Positions 7,160 through 13,411 of a stretch of DNA of 28,623 nt are shown piece by piece. Position 1 is the stretch's first letter. The number at the start of each line of letters is the position of its first letter. The notes beneath the pieces were generated by a model. The model was not told the origin of the DNA. It was given only the letters and a program-made list of their open reading frames with translations, and did no database searches. Location of the stretch: positions 1 through 28,623 of IMG/VR virus record IMGVR_UViG_3300042860_001262; one strand, 5' to 3'. A program made the position numbers and the translations under genes. Source of the stretch: a virus.

Positions 7160-7696
7160 ATGCTAGGACTTACAGGTGGTGGATCAGGACTTCCCTACAT
7201 TCGTTTCTCGCCATCAATGAACATGTGGAGCGATAAGACGGGGCAGGAAATCCAACTTAAAAAAATGTTGTTTGACATTGATAACGTGCAAACGGGTTGG
7301 TTGTTGCTTGAAGCCGGTGTGCGCGATTGGCAACCGGATCAAGAGTTAGGCAGGCAAGGACCAAAGCCAAGCGATGCGCATAAGCGTGGGTTTGTGGTGC
7401 GTTTCTTTAGCCGCGAGATGGGATGGGTCGAGTGGTCAAGCAATGGCGCAGGGCCGAACATGGGGTTGGAAGCGCTTTACACGGCAGCCGCCAAGGATCG
7501 CAATTCGAACGCTGGCAAACTGCCGATCATTGAGTACCAAGGCGCCGAGGCCATGAAGGTTGGCAAAGGCAACACGCGCAAGCCTAAGTGGAATATCACG
7601 GGTTGGGCGCCAAGGCCATCGGATGATGCGGGCAGTGCGCCCGTTGCTGCGCCGGAACCGGTGGCACCTGCGCCAGCGAAGGGTGAAGAGTTCTAA
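7160..7696 (+). CDS. Phage single-stranded DNA-binding protein
   Basis: A 178-aa protein starting at ATG 7160 behind AGGAAAC. An OB-fold-like aromatic-rich core (PYIRFSPSMNMW, GFVVRFFSREMGWVEWSSNG, GKLPIIEY, WNITGWAPRP) is followed by an Ala/Pro linker (APVAAPEPVAPAPAKG) and an acidic-aromatic tip (GEEF), the layout of SSB proteins whose C-terminal tail recruits partners. Its position directly after the DUF2800 nuclease matches the usual pairing in phages. It would coat ssDNA during replication and recombination. It is the last gene before a terminator. The assignment rests on layout and context; the core itself is divergent from bacterial SSB. Confidence 0.72.
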   Translation: MLGLTGGGSGLPYIRFSPSMNMWSDKTGQEIQLKKMLFDIDNVQTGWLLLEAGVRDWQPDQELGRQGPKPSDAHKRGFVVRFFSREMGWVEWSSNGAGPNMGLEALYTAAAKDRNSNAGKLPIIEYQGAEAMKVGKGNTRKPKWNITGWAPRPSDDAGSAPVAAPEPVAPAPAKGEEF

Positions 7697-7716
7697 GAAG
7701 TCACTGACTCACAAAA

Positions 7717-7743
7717 CCCGGTCTTTTTAGGCCGGGATTTTTT
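7717..7743 (+). terminator. Intrinsic terminator after the ssDNA-binding gene
   Basis: CCCGGTCT (7717-7724) pairs with AGGCCGGG (7729-7736) to give an 8-bp stem (one G-T pair) with a TTTT loop, followed by A and six T residues (7738-7743). It separates the recombination operon from the aminotransferase operon. Confidence 0.85.
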
Positions 7744-7761
7744 GACTCTTAAGGGGATGAT

Positions 7762-8403
7762 ATGGCAGAGGGCGTTTACAAAATCACGGAATCGTTTGAA
7801 GAAAAGGTTGCCGAGTACACCGGCGCACCATACTGTGTGGCGGTTGATAACTGCTGCAACGCTTTGTTCCTGGCGCTTACCTATGAACGCGTGGCGGGAA
7901 CGACGATCAGGCTACCCGCAAGAACCTATCCAGGCGTTCCTTGCGAAGTGATTCATGCCGGTGCGAAGGTTGACTTTTATCCGGTTGAAGGAAGAACGAT
8001 TAAGGGCGCGTATCAACTGGCACCGACAAAAGTGTTTGATGCTGCGCTTTCGTTTACCTCCAACATGTACATCAAAGGCTCGCACATGTGCGTGTCGTTT
8101 ACCGGGCCTTATAAGCACTTAAAGCTAGGCAAGGGCGGTGCGATTCTTACCGATGACTATGCCGCCATGCTGTGGTTCAAGCGGGCGCGTTTCAGCGGGC
8201 GGCGAGAGTGTTCCTATCACGACGATTATTTCGACATGATTGGCTGGAACTTTTACATGATGCCGGACGTGGCAGCGCGTGGCTTATTGCTTATGAATCA
8301 ATTTTGGGACCGTGATGGTTCGCCAAAAGTGATGGAGGACATTGAGATGAGCTACCCGGATTTGTCCAAGTTTCCAATTTACGCGTTTGGGGGTGACAAA
8401 TGA
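7762..8403 (+). CDS. Miniature DegT/DnrJ/EryC1-type aminotransferase-like protein
   Basis: This 213-aa protein starts at ATG 7762 behind AAGGGG. It follows the DegT family in order: FEEKVAEYTGAPYCVAVDNCCNALFLAL (PLP phosphate-binding region), TIRLPARTYPGVPCEVIHAGAKVDF, VFDAALSF (Asp that contacts the pyridine nitrogen), and CVSFTGPYKHLKLGKGGAILTDD with the Lys expected to bind PLP. Full-length family members have about 370 residues. Here both the segment between the GAKVDF strand and the Asp strand and most of the C-terminal small domain are missing, yet the key Asp and Lys remain. It may make an amino sugar, or be a reduced, possibly regulatory form. It heads an operon containing a NeuD-like acyltransferase, which supports sugar chemistry. 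Confidence 0.75.
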   Translation: MAEGVYKITESFEEKVAEYTGAPYCVAVDNCCNALFLALTYERVAGTTIRLPARTYPGVPCEVIHAGAKVDFYPVEGRTIKGAYQLAPTKVFDAALSFTSNMYIKGSHMCVSFTGPYKHLKLGKGGAILTDDYAAMLWFKRARFSGRRECSYHDDYFDMIGWNFYMMPDVAARGLLLMNQFWDRDGSPKVMEDIEMSYPDLSKFPIYAFGGDK

Positions 8404-8852
8404 GCCGTGAAGCTATGAAGCAGGCGCTGGAGGCTTTGGAAGGATTGCAAACTTGGTCAAATGGCTGGCTAAAGTTTACCGATGAAATCCAAGCACTACG
8501 CCAATCACTTGTCGATGCCGACGACACATCGCAAAAACGTGTCGATGAAATGGTGAAAACTGAACACGACCGTGCCGTCGAGTTAGGGCAAGCGTATGAG
8601 CGTGGCTGGAATGCAGCATTAGCGCAGCGTGAACCGGTGGCGTGGATGCACACAACCGGAACAGGGCATGTGTATTTCCGCAAAAAGCCACAGGATAAAG
8701 TGTTCAACCCACAGCCTGTGTTCACATCGCCACCAAAGCGTGAATGGGTTGGGCTGCATGGAAGTGAAGTACCAGAACCCTACAAATATGACGTTATGTT
8801 TAATGAAGGCTGGTGGTGGGCAGAGGAGAAATTGAGGGAGAAGAACACATGA
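8400..8852 (+). CDS. Conserved phage hypothetical protein (EPVAWMH type), paralog A
   Basis: This 150-aa protein is coupled by ATGA at 8400. Its N-terminal half is a helical Ala/Leu-rich region (MKQALEALEGLQTWSNGW...), the C-terminal half carries REPVAWMHTTGTGHVYF, then VFTSPPKREWVGLHGSE and EGWWWAEEKLREK. The EPVAWM...SPPKREWVGL pattern is one I know from many betaproteobacterial phages and prophages, with no established function. The next gene has the same pattern, so the two look like a tandem duplication that later diverged. No catalytic motif, membrane segment or cysteine pair is visible. Confidence 0.8.
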   Translation: MSREAMKQALEALEGLQTWSNGWLKFTDEIQALRQSLVDADDTSQKRVDEMVKTEHDRAVELGQAYERGWNAALAQREPVAWMHTTGTGHVYFRKKPQDKVFNPQPVFTSPPKREWVGLHGSEVPEPYKYDVMFNEGWWWAEEKLREKNT

Positions 8853-9244
8853 GCGATTCGTACGATGATTACGAGCTGCAAATTCAACTTGCAGAACACG
8901 CATGGGAACAAGCACTAGAGGAAAAGCAAGAGCCGGCGGCGTGGATGCACAACTTTATTGAAGGTAATGTCATCACGCACATACCAGCAGATATTGGCCG
9001 TCATCCTGAGCGATGGACACCTTTATACACCGCACCGCCAAGGAAAGAATGGGTTGGGCTGACGGATGATGAGATACAAGATTTAGGTTATCTGTCCGAA
9101 AAGTTTGATGCAAGTAATTCAGAGTGGTTTGATCGATGGGGATTTGCCCGAGCCATTGAAGCCAAGCTAAAGGAGAAGAACGGCGGTGAATATCGTAACG
9201 GGGCTACGACTGAAAGAACTAAGCTAAATCAGGAGAACACATGA
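8849..9244 (+). CDS. Conserved phage hypothetical protein (EPxAWMH type), paralog B
   Basis: This 131-aa protein is read from ATG 8849 (ATGA overlap); a GTG/ATG further upstream in the same frame would only extend into the previous gene. It contains QEPAAWMHNFIEGN, then LYTAPPRKEWVGLTDDEIQDLGY and a C-terminal AIEAKLKEKNG helix, matching paralog A in order but lacking its long N-terminal helical region. The junctions at the two 3' ends are also alike (GAGAAGAACACATGAG near 8840 and GGAGAACACATGAG near 9232), which supports duplication of a gene plus its junction. Function unknown. Confidence 0.78.
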   Translation: MSDSYDDYELQIQLAEHAWEQALEEKQEPAAWMHNFIEGNVITHIPADIGRHPERWTPLYTAPPRKEWVGLTDDEIQDLGYLSEKFDASNSEWFDRWGFARAIEAKLKEKNGGEYRNGATTERTKLNQENT

Positions 9245-9897
9245 GTGGCGATCACAACATGTATCAAAAGGCAAAACGCAAAAACCAGTACGTCATCTTT
9301 GGTTCAGGAGGGCTTGCCAAGGAGTTGATTGGCTACATCGAGGAAGAAGGAACGCACGAGATTGTGTGCGTGGTTTCAACGCAACCGTTTAACAATAAGC
9401 GTTATGCCGCCAAGTATCCCGTGGTGGAAAGTATCCGAGAGGGCGCGTTTCCTGGTGCTGAATTCTTGCTTGCTGTGGCTGACCCCGATGCAAAGCAAGC
9501 CATTGTTGTTAAAAACGAAGAAAGATGGGGGACGTACATACACAGCACAGCCACGGTATCGCCTTACGCAAAAATTGGTGAGGGTTGCGTTTTAGCGCCG
9601 CAAGTGATCGTTACGGCTGATGCCTGGATCAACGATTTTGTGTTTATGAATACCAATGCAACGGTTGGGCATGACTCGGTGATTCATGGATGGACAACGA
9701 TGTTTCCCAATACGGAAGTGTGCGGCGATTGCGTGATTGGCGTGGCGGTGATCATGGGCATTGGGTCTTATGTATTACCGGGTAAGCAAATCGCTAACCG
9801 CGTGAAGATTTCAGCGGGGTCGATTGTCCGCCATGACTTCAAAGGGCCGGTGCATGAAGGCATTGTGCTGCAAGGAAATCCGGCGGCGCCAAGATGA
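9241..9897 (+). CDS. NeuD/PglB-like sugar O- or N-acyltransferase (left-handed beta-helix)
   Basis: This 218-aa protein is coupled by ATGA at 9241. Residues about 16-90 form the Rossmann-like N-terminal domain typical of the family (YVIFGSGGLAKELIGYIEEEG ... VVSTQPFNNKRYAAKYPV). After TYIHSTATVSPYAKIGEGCVLAPQVIV the sequence continues as hexapeptide repeats of the left-handed beta-helix, with NTNATVGHDSVIHGWTTMFP containing the conserved GHD catalytic His, and ends with HEGIVLQGNPAAPR, the usual closing GxPA motif. It would acetylate an amino or hydroxyl group of a nucleotide sugar. Lying in the same operon as the DegT-like gene, it probably acts on the same sugar. Confidence 0.85.
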   Translation: MSGDHNMYQKAKRKNQYVIFGSGGLAKELIGYIEEEGTHEIVCVVSTQPFNNKRYAAKYPVVESIREGAFPGAEFLLAVADPDAKQAIVVKNEERWGTYIHSTATVSPYAKIGEGCVLAPQVIVTADAWINDFVFMNTNATVGHDSVIHGWTTMFPNTEVCGDCVIGVAVIMGIGSYVLPGKQIANRVKISAGSIVRHDFKGPVHEGIVLQGNPAAPR

Positions 9898-11948
9898 ACG
9901 CAGAACTATTAGCCGCAGCGCTTGGTAACGCCAAGCGTTACAAGAGGGGGTGGCTTGCGTCTTGCCCGGTACCTGGGCATGGCAATGGCAAGGGTGATCG
10001 GCATCCATCATTAGCGATTACGCAAGTCGGTGAGAAGTTTCTATTTAAGTGCTTTGGCGGGTGCGACCAGGAGGATGTGTTTGCCGCCATCAAGCCGCAC
10101 TTACCCAATTCGCTGAACTGGAGCCGCCCCTTAGTTGCGCGTGATCCTTTATCGGGCATCAGGCCGATTGTGCCGCCAACGATGAAGGAAGTGATGGCGT
10201 GGGACTACATCGATGAGAACGGCGAAGTCACAGCGCAAAAGGTCAGGTATGACGTTGAAGGTGGTGGCAAGACTTACCGCCAGTACCACCTTATCAATGG
10301 CGAGCGGGTGCCAACGATCCGTAATTGGACGCCCATACCGTTTGGCTTACCGCTCATGATTGCCAGGCCCATGGCGCCGGTATTTGTGACCGAGGGTGAA
10401 AAGGCCGCTGAGTTTTTGGTTGGCATGTTCGATGTGGTCGCCATATCGGCGCACGCGGGGTCGAGCGAATGGCCTGCCGCCATAACGCCATGGTTTCATG
10501 GTCGCCTGGTGGTGGTGCTGCCGGATAACGACAGACCTGGTTGGAAGTACGCCAGGCGCGTTGTGCGTGACTTGTTTGGGGTAGCGCAAGCGATCAAAGT
10601 GGTGGACTTATCCGATGACGAGTCAGCCATTGGCGATGACGCTGAAGAGTTTATCGGACGCGGGTTTACGTTTGAGGAGTTCGTCAAACGCGTAGCGGAA
10701 GCCAGCGTGATTGACGATTTCGAGCTAGTTACACCGCCACAGCGATTGGTGATTGATGAGAAAGCAGAGACGGAACCCGAATCCGTTGTGCCGGAGAAGG
10801 AACCGTTTGCCGAAGTGGTTGAGGCGCAGGAAGCGCAGCGTTACCGCGTTGAGATGTGGCGTGATGCGAAGGATGAGCCGGTTAAGTGGTTGGTGGATAG
10901 GATTGTGCCGGAGAAGGGGTTCATGGCGCTGTACGGTCCGCCAGGCACGTTCAAATCGTTTATCGCGCTGCACTTAGCCGCCATGATCGCCAGCGGGGAT
11001 TCGTGGCTAGCGCACGAAGTGCCGCAAGCCGGTGATGTCTTATACATCGCAGGGGAAGGCCATGGCGGTATTGGTACAAGGATTTCTGGTTTACGCCATG
11101 CGTATGAACTCAAGGACATTCCGGTTGGCGTCATTCGCTCGCAGGTCAACTTAAGGTCATCTGATCAGGACTTTGCTGATTTGATTGCCGCCATACGAGC
11201 GTCCGAAATCCAGCGTCCGAAATTGATCATTATTGACACCTTAGCCCGCGCCTTTGGCGGCGGCAACGAGAACGCGTCCGAGGACATGGGCAGTTTCATC
11301 AGCAACTGCGGACGCTTGCAGGAAGCCACGGGCGCAGCGCTCCTGGTTGTCCACCACTCAGGCAAGGATGCGTCATTAGGTCTGCGTGGTCATTCAAGTT
11401 TTTTAGGTGCAGTGGATACGCAGATTGAGATTACCCGCCATACCGATCAAATGGCAGGCACGCTTAAAGTGACTAAGCAAAAGGATGGCAAGGACGGTGT
11501 GGAAATTCACTTCTCCATGGAAACGGTGAACTTTGATGAACCAACAACGTCTGCCGCCAAGCTAAACCTTGGATTTGATGATGACCAAGCCAGCACGCTA
11601 GTGGTCAAACCCTTTGAGGGTGAGTTACCTGATGGCGTTGGATTTAAGCCGCCACAAAGCGCAAAGCCAAACGCAGGACGCGGTAAGCACCAATCGATGG
11701 GCAGGGAAGCGTTACGCCATATTGTGAAGACCGAAGGGCAATACCAGATCGTCCAAGGTGAACGCCATCGCGTGGTGACGTTAGAGCGTTGGCGGGATGA
11801 GGTATACGCCAGGCTTGGAAGCGATGTGGAGGATAGCGATAGACGCAAGCGTTGGAAGGAAGTGAAGGACAAGTTAGTTGAGCTTGAGTTTGCCGCCATA
11901 AGAAACGATTTGGTGTGGATCAGACCGATTAACCAGGAAGGATTTTGA
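9894..11948 (+). CDS. Bifunctional primase-helicase (CHC2-like zinc finger, TOPRIM, RepA-like ATPase)
   Basis: A 684-aa protein with an ATGA start at 9894. Domains in order: zinc-finger-like CPVPGHGNGKGDRHPS ... FKCFGGC (about 24-61); TOPRIM region around 160-225 with VTEGEKAAEF and VVVLPDNDRPG (Glu and DxD metal ligands); then after a linker the RepA/AAA_25-type ATPase, with MALYGPPGTFKSFIALHLA as P-loop (about 343-361), LIIIDTLARAFGGG as Walker B (about 443-456), and VVHHSGKDASLGLRGHSSF as the arginine/sensor segment. It should unwind the phage fork and make primers. No DNA polymerase is seen in the window. It is directly followed by GTCCGAA repeats, consistent with initiation nearby. The P-loop has Phe where most have Gly. 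Confidence 0.9.
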   Translation: MNAELLAAALGNAKRYKRGWLASCPVPGHGNGKGDRHPSLAITQVGEKFLFKCFGGCDQEDVFAAIKPHLPNSLNWSRPLVARDPLSGIRPIVPPTMKEVMAWDYIDENGEVTAQKVRYDVEGGGKTYRQYHLINGERVPTIRNWTPIPFGLPLMIARPMAPVFVTEGEKAAEFLVGMFDVVAISAHAGSSEWPAAITPWFHGRLVVVLPDNDRPGWKYARRVVRDLFGVAQAIKVVDLSDDESAIGDDAEEFIGRGFTFEEFVKRVAEASVIDDFELVTPPQRLVIDEKAETEPESVVPEKEPFAEVVEAQEAQRYRVEMWRDAKDEPVKWLVDRIVPEKGFMALYGPPGTFKSFIALHLAAMIASGDSWLAHEVPQAGDVLYIAGEGHGGIGTRISGLRHAYELKDIPVGVIRSQVNLRSSDQDFADLIAAIRASEIQRPKLIIIDTLARAFGGGNENASEDMGSFISNCGRLQEATGAALLVVHHSGKDASLGLRGHSSFLGAVDTQIEITRHTDQMAGTLKVTKQKDGKDGVEIHFSMETVNFDEPTTSAAKLNLGFDDDQASTLVVKPFEGELPDGVGFKPPQSAKPNAGRGKHQSMGREALRHIVKTEGQYQIVQGERHRVVTLERWRDEVYARLGSDVEDSDRRKRWKEVKDKLVELEFAAIRNDLVWIRPINQEGF

Positions 11949-12154
11949 TGTTAAGCGTCCGAATGTCCGAAAGTGATGTTTTGGCGTCCGAATTAGAGTG
12001 TCCTAAAGTTGATGTTTTGTCCTTTAAGCGTCCGAAAACGCGTACGAAGTTGTCCGAAAACGCCATCGAACAAAATTTCATAGCGTCCGAAATGTGTGTG
12101 TGTCTGAAAGACACACATTCGGACGGTGAAATGTTCCGGACGTTTGATGTGTGA
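11948..12154 (+). CDS. Possible small protein spanning the repeat cluster
   Basis: This 68-aa open frame begins at an ATG sharing a base with the previous stop (TGATG, 11946-11950) and ends just before the next gene's ribosome site. Its sequence (MLSVRMSESDVLASELECPK...) is charged, has no recognisable domain, and is largely built from the GTCCGAA repeats, which give recurrent SE/RP/VL codons. It may be a real coupled gene whose DNA also carries binding sites, or simply an open frame inside a regulatory region. I see no independent sign of coding, so confidence is low. Confidence 0.35.
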   Translation: MLSVRMSESDVLASELECPKVDVLSFKRPKTRTKLSENAIEQNFIASEMCVCLKDTHSDGEMFRTFDV

Positions 12155-12166
12155 TGTGTGATGTGA
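11957..12166 (+). repeat. GTCCGAA iteron-like cluster with cruciform (candidate replication origin)
   Basis: Exact GTCCGAA occurs at 11957, 11965, 11986, 12030, 12052 and 12085, with one inverted copy TTCGGAC at 12118 and near-copies at 12000, 12019, 12042 and 12134. Two extra exact copies lie in the primase gene at 11201 and 11215. From 12084 to 12125 an outer inverted repeat (CGTCCGAA / TTCGGACG) encloses a perfect 9-bp inner hairpin TGTGTGTCT-GAA-AGACACACA (12097-12117). GATGTGT is then repeated three times in tandem (12146-12166). Repeats and hairpin immediately downstream of a primase-helicase gene are typical of an origin or an autoregulatory site. Confidence 0.6.
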
Positions 12167-12184
12167 AGAGAAAGGATTTGGGTT

Positions 12185-12850
12185 ATGGCGGCAAAAGATA
12201 AGCGCGGGAAGGTGAGAGATGGTTTGTATGGCGGGTCAGAGGATCGGTTAAAGAATCCTTTTGAAGAGGATGACCAGATCGTGTTGGCGATGAATAGTGT
12301 GGCGGTCAGTGTGATGAAGAGAAAGCGTGAGGCGGATAAGGTTTGGGGATTAGATCGTTTGGCGGAACTGGTAAGCGAGGAAACGCGATTAAGGTTTTGG
12401 AAGCAGCTATGGCGGTGTAGGGATGCGCGGAAAGCGAGAGACGTTGAGGCGTATAGGTTAGCTTGTGGCGGGATGATGCGAGCGTATGACGTGTTGGAGG
12501 CTGAAGCGAAAGCGATGAACGCTGAACCGTTGGCGGTAAGTGTTATGGAGGGTCAACGGGATGACGGGAGCGTGTTTGCGATTTGCGCTGATACGGCAAC
12601 TGTCCACGCCTACGCGGCAATGAGACCTGAATGCGACTGCTGGACGATGGACGAAGTGGCGGTTATCTTGCAGCAGGAGTTTTTCACGCAAGCGGTGAAC
12701 ATCAAACGGGTGATGCCAGGTGCTGAAGTGTTGACGTTGATGGAGGAGCAGGATATTGGTCCGGTGTACAAGGGACATAGTGAGCAGGCTTACGCGTTGA
12801 GCAAGGACGCGTTGGCGGCGATGGAAAGTCAGTCAAAACGAAAGGCTTGA
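12185..12850 (+). CDS. Conserved phage hypothetical protein downstream of the primase-helicase
   Basis: This 221-aa protein starts at ATG 12185 with AAAGGA 8 bases upstream. It has a basic N-terminus, then a helical segment (KVWGLDRLAELVSEETRLRFWKQLWRCRDARKARD) and a central AYDVLEAEAKAMNAEPL, followed by an alpha/beta C-terminal half with WTMDEVAVILQQEFF and MPGAEVLTLMEEQDIG. The order 'W-G-x-D-R-L-x-x-L-V-S-x-E-T ... ALExEA ... HT/AYA ... TxDEVA' reminds me of a family often found beside phage primase-helicases; no function is established. Codon use (more GGT, GCG, AGG; GAG) differs somewhat from genes to the left. It is the last + strand gene before the non-coding, minus-strand island. Confidence 0.75.
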   Translation: MAAKDKRGKVRDGLYGGSEDRLKNPFEEDDQIVLAMNSVAVSVMKRKREADKVWGLDRLAELVSEETRLRFWKQLWRCRDARKARDVEAYRLACGGMMRAYDVLEAEAKAMNAEPLAVSVMEGQRDDGSVFAICADTATVHAYAAMRPECDCWTMDEVAVILQQEFFTQAVNIKRVMPGAEVLTLMEEQDIGPVYKGHSEQAYALSKDALAAMESQSKRKA

Positions 12851-12946
12851 ATCGTTTGGCGGAAAGCTCCCGGTTTTTGCATGTTTTTGGCTACGGGAAT
12901 ATATGGGGTGTGCCTGATGCAAGCGATGAAGCGGTGATCGGTCAGT

Positions 12947-13014
12947 GAGAACGATTCACGATTGCGAGCGATTCTGGTTAGCGAATGATTCGCTAAGGCG
13001 AGCGATTCTCGACC
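12947..13014 (+). repeat. Four 17-bp iterons with a central palindrome
   Basis: Four units begin exactly 17 bases apart at 12947, 12964, 12981 and 12998. Their first 11-12 bases are GAGAACGATTCA, GCGAGCGATTCT, GCGAATGATTCG and GCGAGCGATTCT; the second and fourth are identical over 12 bases. The third unit lies in a perfect inverted repeat TTAGCGAA-TGA-TTCGCTAA (12978-12996). Regular spacing of about one and a half helical turns with a palindrome resembles iteron origins or repressor operators. The binding protein is unknown. Confidence 0.6.
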
Positions 13015-13275
13015 ATGATCGAACGATGCAAAGCTTGATCGGCGCTCTGGCGTAGCCATAGGCGCGCGGAAAGCGCCCTTGTAGGCGATTAAATAGCATC
13101 ATGGCTATCACCCTACATGCTTTCGAGAAAATCGATTGTCGGTGATTCTATGGGCTTATCCTCCAAAGCGTTAAGGCGAGCGCATGCAAGCGCCAAGCGT
13201 AAAGCTTAGGCGTCAATGGGCGCTGTACGCTAAAGCGCAAGGCGTCAATAGGCGCTCTACGTGGAGCGTAGGCGC

Positions 13276-13301
13276 GCGAAAAAAAAGCCCCGAAGGGCTT
13301 T
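13276..13301 (-). terminator. Intrinsic terminator for the minus-strand operon
   Basis: Read leftward, AAAGCCC (13301-13295) pairs with GGGCTTT (13290-13284) around a TTCG tetraloop and continues into a run of eight T residues in total (13286-13279 region, ending near 13279). It lies 30 bases beyond the stop of the 25-aa peptide. On the + strand the same hairpin lacks a proper T run, so termination is mainly leftward. Confidence 0.82.
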
Positions 13302-13330
13302 GATTAAGTTTTCATGCTTTCATGCTGGCG

Positions 13331-13408
13331 TTAAAGGTTAAAGAAAATCGCGCACGCAAGTGCGACGCCGAAAATAACGGCGATTGTCCAATCGATTAGG
13401 CTTTGCAT
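13331..13408 (-). CDS. 25-residue single-span membrane peptide
   Basis: On the minus strand a perfect GGAGG precedes ATG 13408 by 8 bases and opens a 25-codon frame that stops at 13331. The peptide starts MQSLIDW, continues with a hydrophobic stretch TIAVIFGVALACAIFF and ends NL. Except for Asp6 it is uncharged, so it should insert as one transmembrane helix. The start lies 3 bases beyond the stop of the Cys-rich gene, and a terminator follows 30 bases later, so the two are one transcription unit. It is too short for family assignment. Roles could include membrane disturbance, an antiholin-like or toxin-like activity, or inhibition of a host membrane protein. Confidence 0.62.
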   Translation of the reverse strand: MQSLIDWTIAVIFGVALACAIFFNL

Positions 13409-13411
13409 GGT

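Larger units (their letters stand above)
12851..13330. other. 480-bp non-coding region with several repeat families
   Basis: No convincing gene is present between the + strand gene ending at 12850 and the minus-strand peptide ending at 13331. The region holds the 17-bp iteron array (12947-13014), a pair of 21-bp near-identical repeats (13209-13229 and 13241-13261, 19 of 21 identical), a related pair with GGCGCTCT and GGCGCGCG blocks at the same 20-base distance (13041-13072 and 13251-13282, exactly 210 bases apart), a small ATAGC/GCTAT inverted repeat near 13093-13108, and a leftward terminator (13276-13301). Convergent transcription meets here. It looks like a regulatory or replication/packaging region rather than decayed genes. 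Confidence 0.6.

Noticed and set aside
12853-12890. Possible terminator after the 12185 gene (GCGGAAAGCTCCCGGTTTTT)
   Set aside because: It resembles the capsid terminator in sequence but the arms do not pair beyond three bases, so I cannot support termination.
12829-13059. 76-codon minus-strand open frame with RESLAL/RESFSL repeats
   Set aside because: The repeated residues only reflect the 17-bp iterons; no ribosome site precedes its ATG.
13150-13209. 19-codon + strand frame (MGLSSKALRRAHASAKRKA)
   Set aside because: No Shine-Dalgarno and embedded in repetitive non-coding DNA; the basic composition follows from the local repeats.
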